The notes below the pieces were generated by a model. The model did not search any database, had not been told where the DNA came from, and saw only the letters and a list, made by a program, of their open reading frames with translations. A stretch of 64,000 nucleotides of DNA from Actinacidiphila cocklensis (lineage in GTDB: Bacteria; Actinomycetota; Actinomycetes; Streptomycetales; Streptomycetaceae), in the NCBI RefSeq assembly GCF_907177275.1, contig NZ_CAJSLV010000013.1, positions 62,001 through 126,000 of the forward strand, in the 5' to 3' direction. Below are positions 25,874 to 36,100 of this stretch, piece after piece. The first letter of the stretch is position 1; the number at the start of each line of letters is the position of its first letter. The position numbers were made by a program, and so were the translations under genes.

Positions 25874-27004
25874 TCAGCGGCAGAAGGCCTCCCGCACCGA
25901 ACCGCCGACCACGGCGCACCAGGTGCTCAGGTCGACCTTGCCGTTCGGGGTGAGGCCGTGCAGGTGCTGCATCGACTGGACGGCCTTCATCGTCGGGTGG
26001 TCGTACTCCCCGCTGGCCGTCACCTCCGAGTAGCCCTTGCGGGCGAGCATGAACTGCAGGGCGGTGACCGGCAGTCCACTCGCGTCCTTGTCCAGCGGCG
26101 GGGCGAGGGCCTCCCAGGTGGCGGTGTCGAAGGTGGCGTCCGCGGTCACCGGGATGCCGCGGGTGGTCTGGAAGTCGGCGAGCGCGGCGTTCATGTCGTA
26201 GCCGAACACGCCGTTCGCCGTGAGCGCGTACCCGGCGTTGTCGAGCAGGTACTGCCCGACCTGCACGACCGGGCTGTCGACGAAGCGCCAGATGTCCGGC
26301 CAGCGCCGGTCGGGCGCCGCCTTCGGGTCGACGCCCAGCTCGTGCAGCACCCGGGTGCGGATCATCGGGAACTGTGCGTAGAAGGCGATGCCCGGACAGT
26401 CGGTGATCCGGAAGTCCCAGTGGCCGAAGATGTCCCAGGCGTTCAGGTCGAACTTGCGGCACACCGCCACGCACAGCTGCACGAGCGAGTCGAGCAGCGC
26501 CTCGGGCGGCGTCTCGGTGATGTACGTGCCCTCGTTCTCGATGCCGATGGCGTTGCCGTTCTCGCCGGGGCAGTGCGCCGACACGACCTGGTGCTCGCCC
26601 GCCACCAGGGTCTCCAGGCTGCGGTGCCGGCCCTCCATGACGTAGCCGCCCCGGCTGACGGTGAAGTGCTGGCCGGTGTCCGCCCAGCCGTTGCCGTCCA
26701 TGTGCAGGTCCTGGCAGTCCTTGGCGAGCTGCACGGCGTGCTCGCGGGAGTAGTCCGTGACGTTGGGGAACGCCATGTGGTGCAGGATGATCTTGTTCGT
26801 CGTGTTGCCGGTGATCTGGATCGGGCTGGACGGCGGCCGGGCGCCCCAGGTGTCGCAGTCGATGATCCAGGGGAACTCGGCCGAGGGGGCTGCCTCGGCG
26901 GCACCGGAGAAGGTGAGTTCGGTGCCGACAACCGCGGCGACCGCGGTTCCCAGTCCGACCCTGAACAGCGTTCGGCGATCCACCTCGTGCTCGTGCAAGG
27001 CCAT
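25874..27004 (-). CDS. Secreted N-acetylmuramoyl-L-alanine amidase with peptidoglycan-binding repeats
   Basis: The 376-residue exported protein begins with a twin-arginine-type leader (EVDRRTLFRVGLGTAVAAVVG). An amidase_2/PGRP zinc domain spans about 45-240: IILHHMAFPNVTDYS carries the first His ligand, and AIGIENEGTYI and FGHWDFRITDCPG the later metal and catalytic residues. Two putative peptidoglycan-binding units follow, near 255-310 (YALTANGVFGYDMNAALADFQTTRGI) and 320-370. It should cut the MurNAc-L-Ala bond of cell-wall peptidoglycan. ATG 27004 is preceded by GGAG. It ends convergently with the PL4 gene but has no functional link to it that I can see. Confidence 0.9.
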   Translation of the reverse strand: MALHEHEVDRRTLFRVGLGTAVAAVVGTELTFSGAAEAAPSAEFPWIIDCDTWGARPPSSPIQITGNTTNKIILHHMAFPNVTDYSREHAVQLAKDCQDLHMDGNGWADTGQHFTVSRGGYVMEGRHRSLETLVAGEHQVVSAHCPGENGNAIGIENEGTYITETPPEALLDSLVQLCVAVCRKFDLNAWDIFGHWDFRITDCPGIAFYAQFPMIRTRVLHELGVDPKAAPDRRWPDIWRFVDSPVVQVGQYLLDNAGYALTANGVFGYDMNAALADFQTTRGIPVTADATFDTATWEALAPPLDKDASGLPVTALQFMLARKGYSEVTASGEYDHPTMKAVQSMQHLHGLTPNGKVDLSTWCAVVGGSVREAFCR

Positions 27005-27234
27005 GCATACTCCGCAGTGGACAGTGGGCGGCAGCCTTCCGGCTGCCGATGACCTCCGGAGAATATGGAGCCTGCTGACGCCCAGCCAGGAACTTCTCAA
27101 GATTGGGGTCCCCTTGCGGGGAAGATCCCCTTTGCGGCCCCGCCTCCGTGCTCCGTTTGTCCGCGCATCGCCGCTGTCGTAATGGGTAGCCGAGGTGCGT
27201 ACGGACTTTCCCTGTGCACCACCGGAGGGCCACC

Positions 27235-27483
27235 ATGGCGGTCACCCACCCCCTACAGCCAGTGAACCCCCACCTGCCCGACGAGGGGCTGAGCGTGCCG
27301 GAGGACGCGGTGCCGAAGGCCGGGCGCACCTCGCCGGCCGAGTCGGGGGTCTCCTCGCTCGACGGGCCGGAACGCGGTCCGCTCAGCCGCGGTTGGAGTA
27401 CGGCGCCGATCGTCGCCATCATGCTCGTCGTGGCGGTCTTCGCCGCGGGAGCGCTCGGGATGGCGATCGAACTCATGCTGTGA
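27235..27483 (+). CDS. Small DUF6480-like membrane-anchored protein
   Basis: An 82-residue protein with a polar, Pro/Glu/Ser-rich N-terminal half and one C-terminal transmembrane helix (APIVAIMLVVAVFAAGALGM). The ending GPLSRGWSTAPI before the helix resembles the streptomycete DUF6480 family. GGAGG (27224-27228) lies six bases before the ATG, which fixes the start. Function unknown. It precedes a universal stress protein gene by 154 bases and could share its stress regulation. Confidence 0.75.
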   Translation: MAVTHPLQPVNPHLPDEGLSVPEDAVPKAGRTSPAESGVSSLDGPERGPLSRGWSTAPIVAIMLVVAVFAAGALGMAIELML

Positions 27484-27637
27484 CGCCGCGGTGACCTCCT
27501 GTCGCGAGGGGCGCCCCGCCGGCCTGGCGGACGTGGCGCCCGTCACGCCTGACCTGGGAATTGATCAGGTCGTCCGGCGGCTGTCCAAGGCGCGGGCCGC
27601 GGACCCTGGGGCCCCCTCGGACAAGGAAGTTGATCGC

Positions 27638-28072
27638 ATGTACAAGAACATCCTGGCCGCCGTCGACGGTACGTCCCACGGCGCGGGGGTGCTGGACACC
27701 GTGGCCTCGCTCGCCGGACTCACCGGGGCGGCCGTGCACGTCATCCACATCAGGCCCGCCCAGGTCATCACCGACGGCATCTCCGGCGGCGTCTTCGCCA
27801 CGGAGGAGGCAGCCGAGGGCCGCCAGGTCGTGGAGGAGGCCCTCGCACAGCTGCGGGCCGCCGGGGTGACCGCGGAGGGCGAGGTCGACGAGGGCCTGCG
27901 CGAGGACCTGGCCGGCATCCTGGTCGACCGCGCCGAGGCCCTCGGCAGCGACCTCATCGCCGTCGGCCCCGGCCACTACAGCGGGATCTCCGCCCTGCTC
28001 CACAGCAGCGTCAGCCGCGGTGTCGCCAAGTCCGCGCCGGTCTCGGTCCTGCTGGTCCGCGCCGAGGCCTGA
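27638..28072 (+). CDS. Universal stress protein (UspA family)
   Basis: A single-domain 144-residue Usp with the start MYKNILAAVDGTSHGAGVLDTV and the late segment ALGSDLIAVGPGHYSGISALLHSSVSRGVAKSAPVSVLLV. This matches the ATP-binding G-2x-G-9x-G(S/T) region only loosely, because HSSVS replaces GSVS. AAGGAAG before the ATG supports the start. Usp proteins modulate survival under starvation or oxidative stress in the cytoplasm. A strong terminator hairpin follows. Confidence 0.9.
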   Translation: MYKNILAAVDGTSHGAGVLDTVASLAGLTGAAVHVIHIRPAQVITDGISGGVFATEEAAEGRQVVEEALAQLRAAGVTAEGEVDEGLREDLAGILVDRAEALGSDLIAVGPGHYSGISALLHSSVSRGVAKSAPVSVLLVRAEA

Positions 28073-28115
28073 CCCCCGCGGGGGCGCAGGCGCGGCAACC
28101 GCGCGAAATAGTCAG

Positions 28116-28156
28116 CCGTCCGCGGCCGGGAAGGGTCCTCTCCCGGCCGCGGACGG
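28116..28156 (+). terminator. Perfect 16-bp hairpin after usp gene
   Basis: Arms 28116-28131 and 28141-28156 with a nine-base loop, 43 bases after the stop codon. Confidence 0.8.
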
Positions 28157-28312
28157 GTGCCTGGGCGGGCGCGGGGCCGGGTGCCGGAGCAGTTCCCTCC
28201 CCGGCTCCCGCGGGGGCCGCAGCGCCCCGCCCAGTGCGTCGGCTCATGCCGTCTGACCTGGTACGTCACTCCCGTCGACCCTAGGATCTGCTGCGGTCGA
28301 AAGGGGGGCCGG

Positions 28313-29068
28313 ATGGACCGGACCGTACGCACCGTCGAAGACCTGCTCGCACTCCTGGACGGGCTCTTCAGCTCGGAACCCGAGGCGGCCGGCCGGCCGG
28401 CGACCGGCGACGGGAAGGACTTCTGGGACGGCTTCTACGCCGACCGGTCGAGTCCTGTCCCCTTCTTCGCGGCGAAGCCGGACGAGAACCTGGCCGCCTA
28501 CCTCGACCGGGGCCTGATCGCTCCCGGCCGGGCACTGGACCTGGGCTGCGGGCCGGGCCGCAACGCCCTGTTCCTGGCCTCGCACGGCTTCGAGGTGGAC
28601 GCCGTCGACCTCTCTCCCGTGGCCGTCGCCTGGGCCGAGGACCGTGCCCGCGAGGCCGGAGCCGGGGTCCGCTTCCTGTGCGGCGACGCCTTCGCCCTGC
28701 CCGCCGCCGAGTTGAGCGGTCCGTACGACCTGGTCGTCGACTCGGGATGCTTCCACCACCTCGCGCCGCACCGCCGCGTCAGCTACCTGGCCCTCCTCGA
28801 CCGGGTGCTGGCCCCCGGCGGCCGGCTGGCACTCACCAGCTTCGCCGCAGGCGAGAGCGGGATGGGGTCGCAGACGGCCGACGCGGACCTCTACCGGGCA
28901 CGCGAACTGCGCGGCGGCCTCGCCTACACGCCCGAGTCGCTGCGCTGGATCTTCTCCGACCTGGCAGAGGTCGAACTGCGCCGCATGCGCCAGGAACCGC
29001 CCGAGTCGGCGCTCTTCGGCGTGCCGTTCATGTGGACGGCACTGTTCCGCCGAGAGGCGGCGGCTTAG
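28313..29068 (+). CDS. Class I SAM-dependent methyltransferase
   Basis: The 251-residue enzyme has the Rossmann-like methyltransferase fold: motif I ALDLGCGPGRNALFLASHG (near residue 80), motif II DAVDLSPVAVAWAEDRA, VRFLCGDAFALPA, and YDLVVDSGCFHHLAPHRR as motif IV. It resembles the thiopurine/tellurite-resistance-like group. AAGGGGGG before ATG 28313 supports the start. Substrate unknown. It converges on the flavin/F420 oxidoreductase gene, with a hairpin between. Confidence 0.88.
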   Translation: MDRTVRTVEDLLALLDGLFSSEPEAAGRPATGDGKDFWDGFYADRSSPVPFFAAKPDENLAAYLDRGLIAPGRALDLGCGPGRNALFLASHGFEVDAVDLSPVAVAWAEDRAREAGAGVRFLCGDAFALPAAELSGPYDLVVDSGCFHHLAPHRRVSYLALLDRVLAPGGRLALTSFAAGESGMGSQTADADLYRARELRGGLAYTPESLRWIFSDLAEVELRRMRQEPPESALFGVPFMWTALFRREAAA

Positions 29069-29081
29069 CGCCCGGGGGCGA

Positions 29082-29108
29082 CGGACCGGCGGCCCGGCCG
29101 CCGGTCCG
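29082..29108. terminator. 12-bp hairpin between converging genes
   Basis: Arms 29082-29093 and 29097-29108 with loop CCG, lying between the methyltransferase stop and the PPOX gene stop. Confidence 0.65.
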
Positions 29109-29117
29109 CCGCCCGGA

Positions 29118-29510
29118 TCACGCGCTGCGTACGGTCAGGACGTAGTGCAGCGTCTTCCAGTGCTTCCTGCGGTGCATGAAGGGGACCAGGAAGCCGTGCA
29201 GGAAGCGGTACTTGTGCGCCAGGGCCTGCGCGGCCCGGGTGGCGTCCGGGCCCTCGAGCAGGGTGGCGGTGGCGTGCATCGCCTCGCCCGTCGGCTTGCC
29301 CCGCGAGGTGGAGGGGGCGATCTCGACGTCCGGGTTGTTGCGCAGCCGCTTGGGCTTCCAGGCCGCGTCGTAGGTCCTGAAGAAGGCGTGGTCCCCCTCG
29401 ACGGCGATGCTCACGGGGGTGCCGACGGGAGTGCCGTCCCGCTTGTACGTGGTGAGCAGGACCGTCTTCTGTCTGGTGAACCGCTCGAACGGGGAGGGTG
29501 CGCTCGTCAT
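29118..29510 (-). CDS. PPOX-class F420/FMN-dependent oxidoreductase
   Basis: A 130-residue split-barrel flavoprotein-like enzyme of the Rv1155/Rv2074 type. FERFTRQKTVLLTTYKRDGTPVGTPVSI is the family opening, with FFRTYDAAWKPKRLRNNPDVEIAPSTSRGKP and a C-terminal FLVPFMHRRKHWKTLHYVLTV. In actinobacteria many members use F420. ATG 29510 has GGAG at a good distance, so the longer open frame upstream (to 29627) is not used. An operator-like TTGAACCGATTCA lies about 105 bases upstream. Confidence 0.85.
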   Translation of the reverse strand: MTSAPSPFERFTRQKTVLLTTYKRDGTPVGTPVSIAVEGDHAFFRTYDAAWKPKRLRNNPDVEIAPSTSRGKPTGEAMHATATLLEGPDATRAAQALAHKYRFLHGFLVPFMHRRKHWKTLHYVLTVRSA

Positions 29511-29885
29511 CGGATGTCTCCGGTCTTCGTGGGCCCGCGGGTGCGGGCCCGATGAGAGCACGACGAAACACACGGCCCCGTTCGTGACATGCCGGTGCCG
29601 CACATTCCGCCACTTGAACCGATTCACCCCCGCGGATCTTCGCGCCGCCTGCTTCCGGCGTCCCGTAGTGCCGTCCTGACCTGCGGTGATTGACGTACCG
29701 CCAACTCCTGGACCGGCCCGAATGGCCGGCCCGCCGAGATTGATTCGCGCTACATCATTGACGCTGCCGGGTACGGAGTACAGGATTCCTCACGGCTCAC
29801 TCGTGTGGCCGGCACCTCTTGCCCTCTGGCGCGACAGGTGTACCTGACCCTCTGACAACGTTGTCAGAGGGGGAGAGAGGACGGT
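29511..29885 (+). promoter_or_regulatory. Control region of the GH92 operon
   Basis: A strong housekeeping promoter is visible: TTGACG (29758-29763), 17 bases, CAGGAT (29781-29786), giving a start near 29793. Downstream lies a perfect 24-bp palindrome (29848-29871) centred on AACGTT, core TGACAACGTTGTCA, ending just before the GGAGAGAGGA ribosome site. A bound protein would block elongation or initiation. At 29614-29627 there is also TTGAACCGATTCAC. No gene is seen. Confidence 0.75.
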
Positions 29886-32800
29886 ATGGCTCCAAGAACG
29901 CAGCGCCTGCGCACCGCCGCGGCGGCCACGGCCACGGTGCTCCTCGCCGCGGGGGCGGCGATGCTGCCGGCCCAGCCCGCGGGCGCGGCCGGCGGCGCGG
30001 CTAGCGGCGACCTGACCCACCTGGTCGACTCCTTCATCGGCACCCAGAACGACGGCAACACCTACCCCGGCGCCGCGGTGCCGTTCGGCATGGTGCAGCT
30101 CTCGCCCGACACCGGGCACAACACGGGCTACGACTACAACCAGGACCACATCCGCGGCTTCAGCGCCGTCCACCTGTCGGGTGTCGGCTGCGGTCTCGGC
30201 GGCGACCTGCCCGTCCTGCCGACGACCGGCGCGGTCACCGCGACCGACGACGCGCAGTACGCGGCCCCGTTCAGCCACGCCGGCGAGAGCGCGTCACCCG
30301 GGTACTACAAGGTGGCGCTCGGCACCGGCATCACCGCGGAGCTCAGCGCCACCGACCGCACCGGCTGGCAGCGCTACACCTTCCCGGCCACCGACCAGGC
30401 CAACGTGCTGCTCAACTCCGGCCAGGCGCTGCACAAGGTCACCTCCAGCACCGTCACCGTGCTGGACGACCGCACCGTCGTCACCGCCATCACCGGCAGC
30501 GGCTTCTGCCAGGACACCCGGCCGTACACGGTGTACACCGAGACCCGCTTCGACCGCCCGTTCGCCTCGTACGGCACCTGGAAGGGCGCCGACGTCACCG
30601 CGGGCAGCCGCAGCTCCACCTCCACCGGGCTCGGCGGCGCCTACGTCCGCTTCGACACCACGCAGGACCGCAGCGTCACCGCGGTGACCTCGCTGTCCTG
30701 GGTGGACGCCCGCGGCGCCGCGGCGAACCTCGCCGCCGAGGGCCGCGGCACCTTCGATGCGACCGCGGCCGCGGCCAAGCAGGCCTGGCAGGACCGGCTT
30801 TCCGGGATACGCGTCCAGGGCGGCACCGACGAGCAGCAGCGCACCTTCTACTCCTCGCTCTACCGCTCCTTCCTCGCGCCGAACATCGGCAGTGACGTCG
30901 ACGGCCGCTACACCGGCTGGGACGACAAGGTGCACGCCGGCGACGGCTCGACGTACTACCAGAACTGGTCGCTGTGGGACACCTACCGCACCCAGCAGCA
31001 ACTGCTGTCGCTGCTGGCGCCGCGCGAGTCCCGCGACATGGCGCTGTCGCTGCTGCGGGTCGCGCAGCAGAGCGGCAGCCTGCCGCGCTGGGGCTACGCC
31101 ACCGTCGAGACCAACATCATGACCGGTGACCCGGTCACCCCGTTCCTGGTCGACGCCTACCGCCAGGGCCTGCTCAAGGGCCATGAGGAGGAGGCCTACC
31201 GGGCGCTGAAGAAGCACGCCGACACCATCCCGCCGGCGTCCTCGCCCGCGGCCGGGCGGCAGGCCGACGCAGAGTACCTGGCCGGCGGCTACGTGCCCTA
31301 CGACCCCTCGCACCCGGGCAAGCCCGGCGACAACGACTACCAGCACGGCCCCTCCGCGACGCTGGAGTACGCGCTGGCCGACGCCGCACTCGGCGGGATG
31401 GCCCGCGACCTCGGCCACACCGCCGACGCGCGGCGCTACCTGGCCAGGGGCCAGAACTACCGCAACATCCTCGACCCGCGCACCGGCTTCTTCCGCGCCC
31501 GGGACACCGACGGCGGCTTCGTCGGATCCGCGGACCCGGCCGCGAGCACCGGCTTCCACGAGGGCACCGCCTGGCAGTACATGTGGCTGGTCCCGCAGGA
31601 CGTGCCGGGCCTGGTCGGCCTGATCGGCAGCACGCAGGCCGCCAACGACCGGCTCGACTCCTTCTTCGCCTACGACCAGCTGGTCAAGGACCCCGCGGGC
31701 ACCGCCCGCAACGTGTGGGTCAACGGCCCGTACTCGTACTACAACCAGGACAAGTACAACCCGCAGAACGAGCCCGACCTCAGCGCCCCCTACACCTACC
31801 TGTCGACCGGTCAGCCGTGGAAGACCACCGACGTGGTGCACGCCGCGCTGACCCTCTTCACCGACGCGCCCAACGGCGTCACCGGCAACGACGACCTGGG
31901 CACCATGTCCGCCTGGCAGGTGCTCTCCGCGATCGGCGTCTACCCGATGACGCCGGGCACCGACCTGTGGGGGCTGTCCACGCCGCTGTTCAGCCGCGTC
32001 GACGTCACCCTCGACCGGCGGTACTACCCGCACGGCAAGCTCACCGTCACCGCCCCCGGCAGCTCCGACACCGACCGCTACATCCAGTCCGCCCGGCTCG
32101 GCGGCAGCAAGCTGACCCACACCTACGTCAGCACCGCCGACATCAGGGACGGCAGGGACATCGCGCTCACCGTCGGCAGCTCGCCCTCGGCGTGGGGCAC
32201 CGCACCCGCCGACGCCCCGCCCGCCCTCGACCCCGCGGCCGACACCCAGCGGCGGACCGCCGCCTCGGTGTCGCCCTCGCCGGTCGGCGTCCTCGGCGGC
32301 GGCACCGCCGCCGACGTGACCGTCTCCGCCGTCCTGACCGCGCCGGGCGACGCCTCCGGCACCGTCACGGTGACCGCGCCGGCCCCGCTGACCGCGGACC
32401 CGCAGCACAGCAGCTTCACCGTCACCTCGGACACGCTGCCCGCCACCCACGAGGTGCCGGTGCACATCACCGCACCCGCGGGCACCCCCGACGGCACCTA
32501 CCCGGTCACCGTCCAGGTCGCCCAGGTGAACGGCCCCACCGTCACCAGGACCGTGCAGGTGTCGGTGACGACGGCGACCTGCGAGGGCCCGACCGGCTCC
32601 TGCCCGCAGGACCTGTCGGCGCAGTACACGGTGGACGGCGTGGGAACGGCCGGCAGCACCGGTGCGGACTTCGACGGTACGGGCACCAGCTTCCCCGCCG
32701 AGCAACTGCCCGCGCCGGGAACGGGCGTACTGGACGGGCACGCCTACAGCTTCCCCGACACCACGGGCAGCGCGGCCAACTTCGCCCCCGCCCACGGCCA

Positions 32801-33140
32801 GACCGTGCCGCTGGTGCCGCGCGCCTACTCCGCGCTCGACGTGCTGCTCACCGCGCACCACGGCGACGTGACGGGCGCCGCCACCGTGCACTACTCCGAC
32901 GGCACTTCCGCGCCGGTGACCCTGACCGCCACCGACTGGGCTTCGGGCAGCCCCCGGCTCGGCGAGGACACCGCGATCCACGCCGACACCCGCTACGACA
33001 AGGCGGGCGCCCCCGACGGCGTCGGCGTCAACATCTGGCACCTCACCGTCCCGCTGGACCGCACCAGGACCGCGGTCTCCCTCACTCTTCCCGACGACAC
33101 CCGGCTGGCGCTGTACGCGGTCAGCGGGCGTGATGCATGA
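29886..33140 (+). CDS. Secreted GH92 alpha-mannosidase with NEW3 domain
   Basis: The 1,084-residue exported enzyme belongs to GH92, calcium-dependent exo-alpha-mannosidases acting on N-glycans or yeast mannan. The signal peptide is residues 1-36. The N-terminal beta domain starts with HLVDSFIGTQNDGNTYPGA. The catalytic (alpha/alpha)6 domain has WSLWDTYRTQQQLLSLL, HEGTAWQYMWLVPQD (acid candidate Glu559) and GNDDLGTMSAWQVLSAIGVYPMTPG (Asp669/Asp670). A NEW3-like domain (about 800-905) and a C-terminal beta module of about 180 residues follow. GGAGAGAGGA precedes the ATG. It is first gene of a two-gene operon with a second GH92, under the AACGTT operator. Confidence 0.95.
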   Translation: MAPRTQRLRTAAAATATVLLAAGAAMLPAQPAGAAGGAASGDLTHLVDSFIGTQNDGNTYPGAAVPFGMVQLSPDTGHNTGYDYNQDHIRGFSAVHLSGVGCGLGGDLPVLPTTGAVTATDDAQYAAPFSHAGESASPGYYKVALGTGITAELSATDRTGWQRYTFPATDQANVLLNSGQALHKVTSSTVTVLDDRTVVTAITGSGFCQDTRPYTVYTETRFDRPFASYGTWKGADVTAGSRSSTSTGLGGAYVRFDTTQDRSVTAVTSLSWVDARGAAANLAAEGRGTFDATAAAAKQAWQDRLSGIRVQGGTDEQQRTFYSSLYRSFLAPNIGSDVDGRYTGWDDKVHAGDGSTYYQNWSLWDTYRTQQQLLSLLAPRESRDMALSLLRVAQQSGSLPRWGYATVETNIMTGDPVTPFLVDAYRQGLLKGHEEEAYRALKKHADTIPPASSPAAGRQADAEYLAGGYVPYDPSHPGKPGDNDYQHGPSATLEYALADAALGGMARDLGHTADARRYLARGQNYRNILDPRTGFFRARDTDGGFVGSADPAASTGFHEGTAWQYMWLVPQDVPGLVGLIGSTQAANDRLDSFFAYDQLVKDPAGTARNVWVNGPYSYYNQDKYNPQNEPDLSAPYTYLSTGQPWKTTDVVHAALTLFTDAPNGVTGNDDLGTMSAWQVLSAIGVYPMTPGTDLWGLSTPLFSRVDVTLDRRYYPHGKLTVTAPGSSDTDRYIQSARLGGSKLTHTYVSTADIRDGRDIALTVGSSPSAWGTAPADAPPALDPAADTQRRTAASVSPSPVGVLGGGTAADVTVSAVLTAPGDASGTVTVTAPAPLTADPQHSSFTVTSDTLPATHEVPVHITAPAGTPDGTYPVTVQVAQVNGPTVTRTVQVSVTTATCEGPTGSCPQDLSAQYTVDGVGTAGSTGADFDGTGTSFPAEQLPAPGTGVLDGHAYSFPDTTGSAANFAPAHGQTVPLVPRAYSALDVLLTAHHGDVTGAATVHYSDGTSAPVTLTATDWASGSPRLGEDTAIHADTRYDKAGAPDGVGVNIWHLTVPLDRTRTAVSLTLPDDTRLALYAVSGRDA

Positions 33141-33187
33141 GGCATTCCGAGCAACAACCCGGAGCCGCAAGGAGAAAGGCAACACCC

Positions 33188-36100
33188 ATGAGACGTGGCC
33201 CAATGCGCCGCACCCTCACCAAGACCGCGCTGGCAGGTGCGGTCTCGATGGCCCTGATCGTGCCCGTGTCCGCGCTCGCGCACGCGGACACGGCCAAGCA
33301 GGGCGACGGCGCACCCGCCTTCACGACGTCCTTCGAGTCCGGTGACCTGCAGCCGACCTGGACCGACACCGCGGAGACCGACGCCAAGGGCGCCCCGGAC
33401 GTCTCCGGCGTGACCGCGGGCACCCTGCCCGTGCTGCCCGGCAGCGTCAAGGACAAGATCGCCGAGGTCACGGCCAGTTCGGACAACCCGCCGAACGAGG
33501 TCGCCAAGAACACCGCCGACGAGGACGCCAACACCAAGTGGCTCACCTTCGCGAGCACCGGCTGGGTGCAGTACAAGCTGTCCGAGGACGTGACGGTCAA
33601 GAAGTACGCGCTCACCTCCGCGAACGACTCCCCGGAGCGCGACCCGAAGGACTTCACCCTCCAGGGCTCCGCCAACGGCACCGACTGGACCACCGTCGAC
33701 ACCCGTAGCGGCGTGAAGTTCAGCGGCCGGTTCAAGAGCAACGTCTACGACGTCGCCAACCCTGCCGCGTTCCGTTACTACCGGCTGAACGTCACGGCGA
33801 ACACCAGCGGCGACATCGTCCAGCTCGCCGACCTGATCCTGTCCGACGGCTCCGCGCCGCCGCCGCCGGTGTCGGGCATGACCAGCTCGATCGGCGCCGG
33901 CCCCTCCTCGGGTCCGAACGTCAAGTCGAGCGTCGGCTTCAGCGGCCTGAAGGCACTGGAGTACGCGGGCAGCCACACCCAGTCCGGCGCCGTGCACGCC
34001 TGGAACAAGCTCTACGACGTGCACATCCCGGTGCGCCCCGACACGCGGCTCTCGTACGACATCTTCCCCGAGCTGACCGGCGGGGACCTGAAGTACCCGA
34101 GCACGTACGCCTCGATCGACCTGCACTTCACCGACGGCAGCTACCTCAGCAAGCTGCGGACCCCGGCGCAGGACCAGTACGGCGTCACGCTCAGCCCGAA
34201 CGGCCAGGGCGCGGGCAAGATCCTCTACGCCTCGCAGTGGAACGCCGTCGCCTCGGCCATCGGCAAGGTGGCCGCGGGCAAGACGATCGACCGCATCCTG
34301 CTCGGCTACGACAACCCGGCCGGCAGCGCGGAGGCGGGCGCGAACACCCAGTTCAAGGGGTGGGTCGACGACCTCACCATCGGTGCGGCCCCGGCCCGCG
34401 ACACCTCGGCGACCTACGCCGAGCACGTCGACACCCGGCGCGGCACCAACGCCTCGGGCTCCTTCTCGCGCGGCAACAACCTGCCGCTGACGGCCGTCCC
34501 GAACGGCTTCAACTTCTTCACGCCGGTCACCGACGCGGGCTCGACCGGCTGGGAGTACAGCTACGCCGCGCAGAACAACGCCGACAACCTGCCGACGCTG
34601 CAGGCGCTCGGCATCAGCCACGAGCCCAGCCCGTGGATGGGGGACCGCGACACCTTCCAGGTGATGCCGTCCGCGGCCTCCGGCACCCCGGACCTGAACC
34701 GCAGCAAGCGGGCGCTGGCCTTCGACCACAAGGACGAGGTGGCGCAGCCGCACTACTACGGGGTCACGTTCAAGAACGGCATCAAGGCCGAGATCGCGCC
34801 CACCGACCACGCCGCCGAGTTCCGCTTCACCTTCCCCGGCGACAACGGTGACCTGCTGTTCGACAACGTCAACAACAACGGCGGCCTGACCTTCGACGCC
34901 GCCGCGGGCACCCTGGACGGCTACTCCGACGTCAACATCGGCGGCGGCGAGGCCGCGACCCGGATGTACGTGCACGGCGAGTTCGACCGGGCACCGGGCA
35001 CGGCCACCAAGGTCACCGGGCAGGGCCGCGACAACGTCACCGGATACGCCCAGTTCGACACCTCGGGCGACAAGACGGTGACGATGCGGATCGCCACCTC
35101 GTTCATCGGCATCGACCAGGCGAAGAAGAACCTGGACCTGGAGATCCCGAAGGGCACCTCCTTCGACGCCGTCAAGGACAGCGCCGAGCACCAGTGGAAC
35201 GCCAAGCTGGGCAAGGTCGAGGTCCAGGGCGCCAGCGACGACCAGCTCACCACGCTGTACTCGAACCTGTACCGGATGAACCTGTACCCCAACTCCGGTG
35301 CGGAGAACACCGGGACGGCCGAGGCACCGGCGTACAAGTACGCCAGCCCGTTCTCCAAGGCCACCGGCGCCAGCACGCCCACCCAGACCGGCGCGAAGAT
35401 CGTGGACGGCAAGGTCTACGTCAACAACGGCTTCTGGGACACCTACCGCAGCGAGTGGCCCGCCTACTCCCTGCTGGAGTCCAAGACCGCCGGTGAACTC
35501 GCCGACGGCTTCGTGCAGCAGTACAAGGACGGCGGCTGGACCGCCCGCTGGTCCTCGCCGGGCTACGCCGACCTGATGACCGGCACCAGCTCGGATGTGG
35601 CCTTCGCCGACGCCTTCGCCAAGGGCGTCGACAACTTCGACGCCAAGGCGGCCTACGAGGCGGCCGTGAAGAACGCCACCGTCTTCCCGACGGCCGGCGG
35701 CGTCGGCCGCAAGGGCCTGGACACCTCGGTGTTCAACGGCTACACCAACACCTCGGTGGACGGCAGCGTCTCGTGGACGCTGGACGGCTACATCAACGAC
35801 TACGGCATCGGCATGATGGCCGCCAAGCTCGCCAAGGCCCCGCACACCTCCAAGGCCGACCGCGAGCGCTACCAGGAGGAGTCGGCGTACTTCCTGGGCC
35901 GCGCCCAGAACTACACCACGGTCTTCAACTCGGGCGTCGGCTTCTTCGAGGGCCGCAAGGCCGACGGCTCCTGGCGGGTCACCGACAGCGCCTTCGACCC
36001 GCAGCAGTGGGGCAACGAGTACACCGAGACCAACGCCTGGAACTACGCCTTCACCGTCCCGCAGGACCCGAACGGCCTCGCCGCGCTCTACGGCGGCCAG

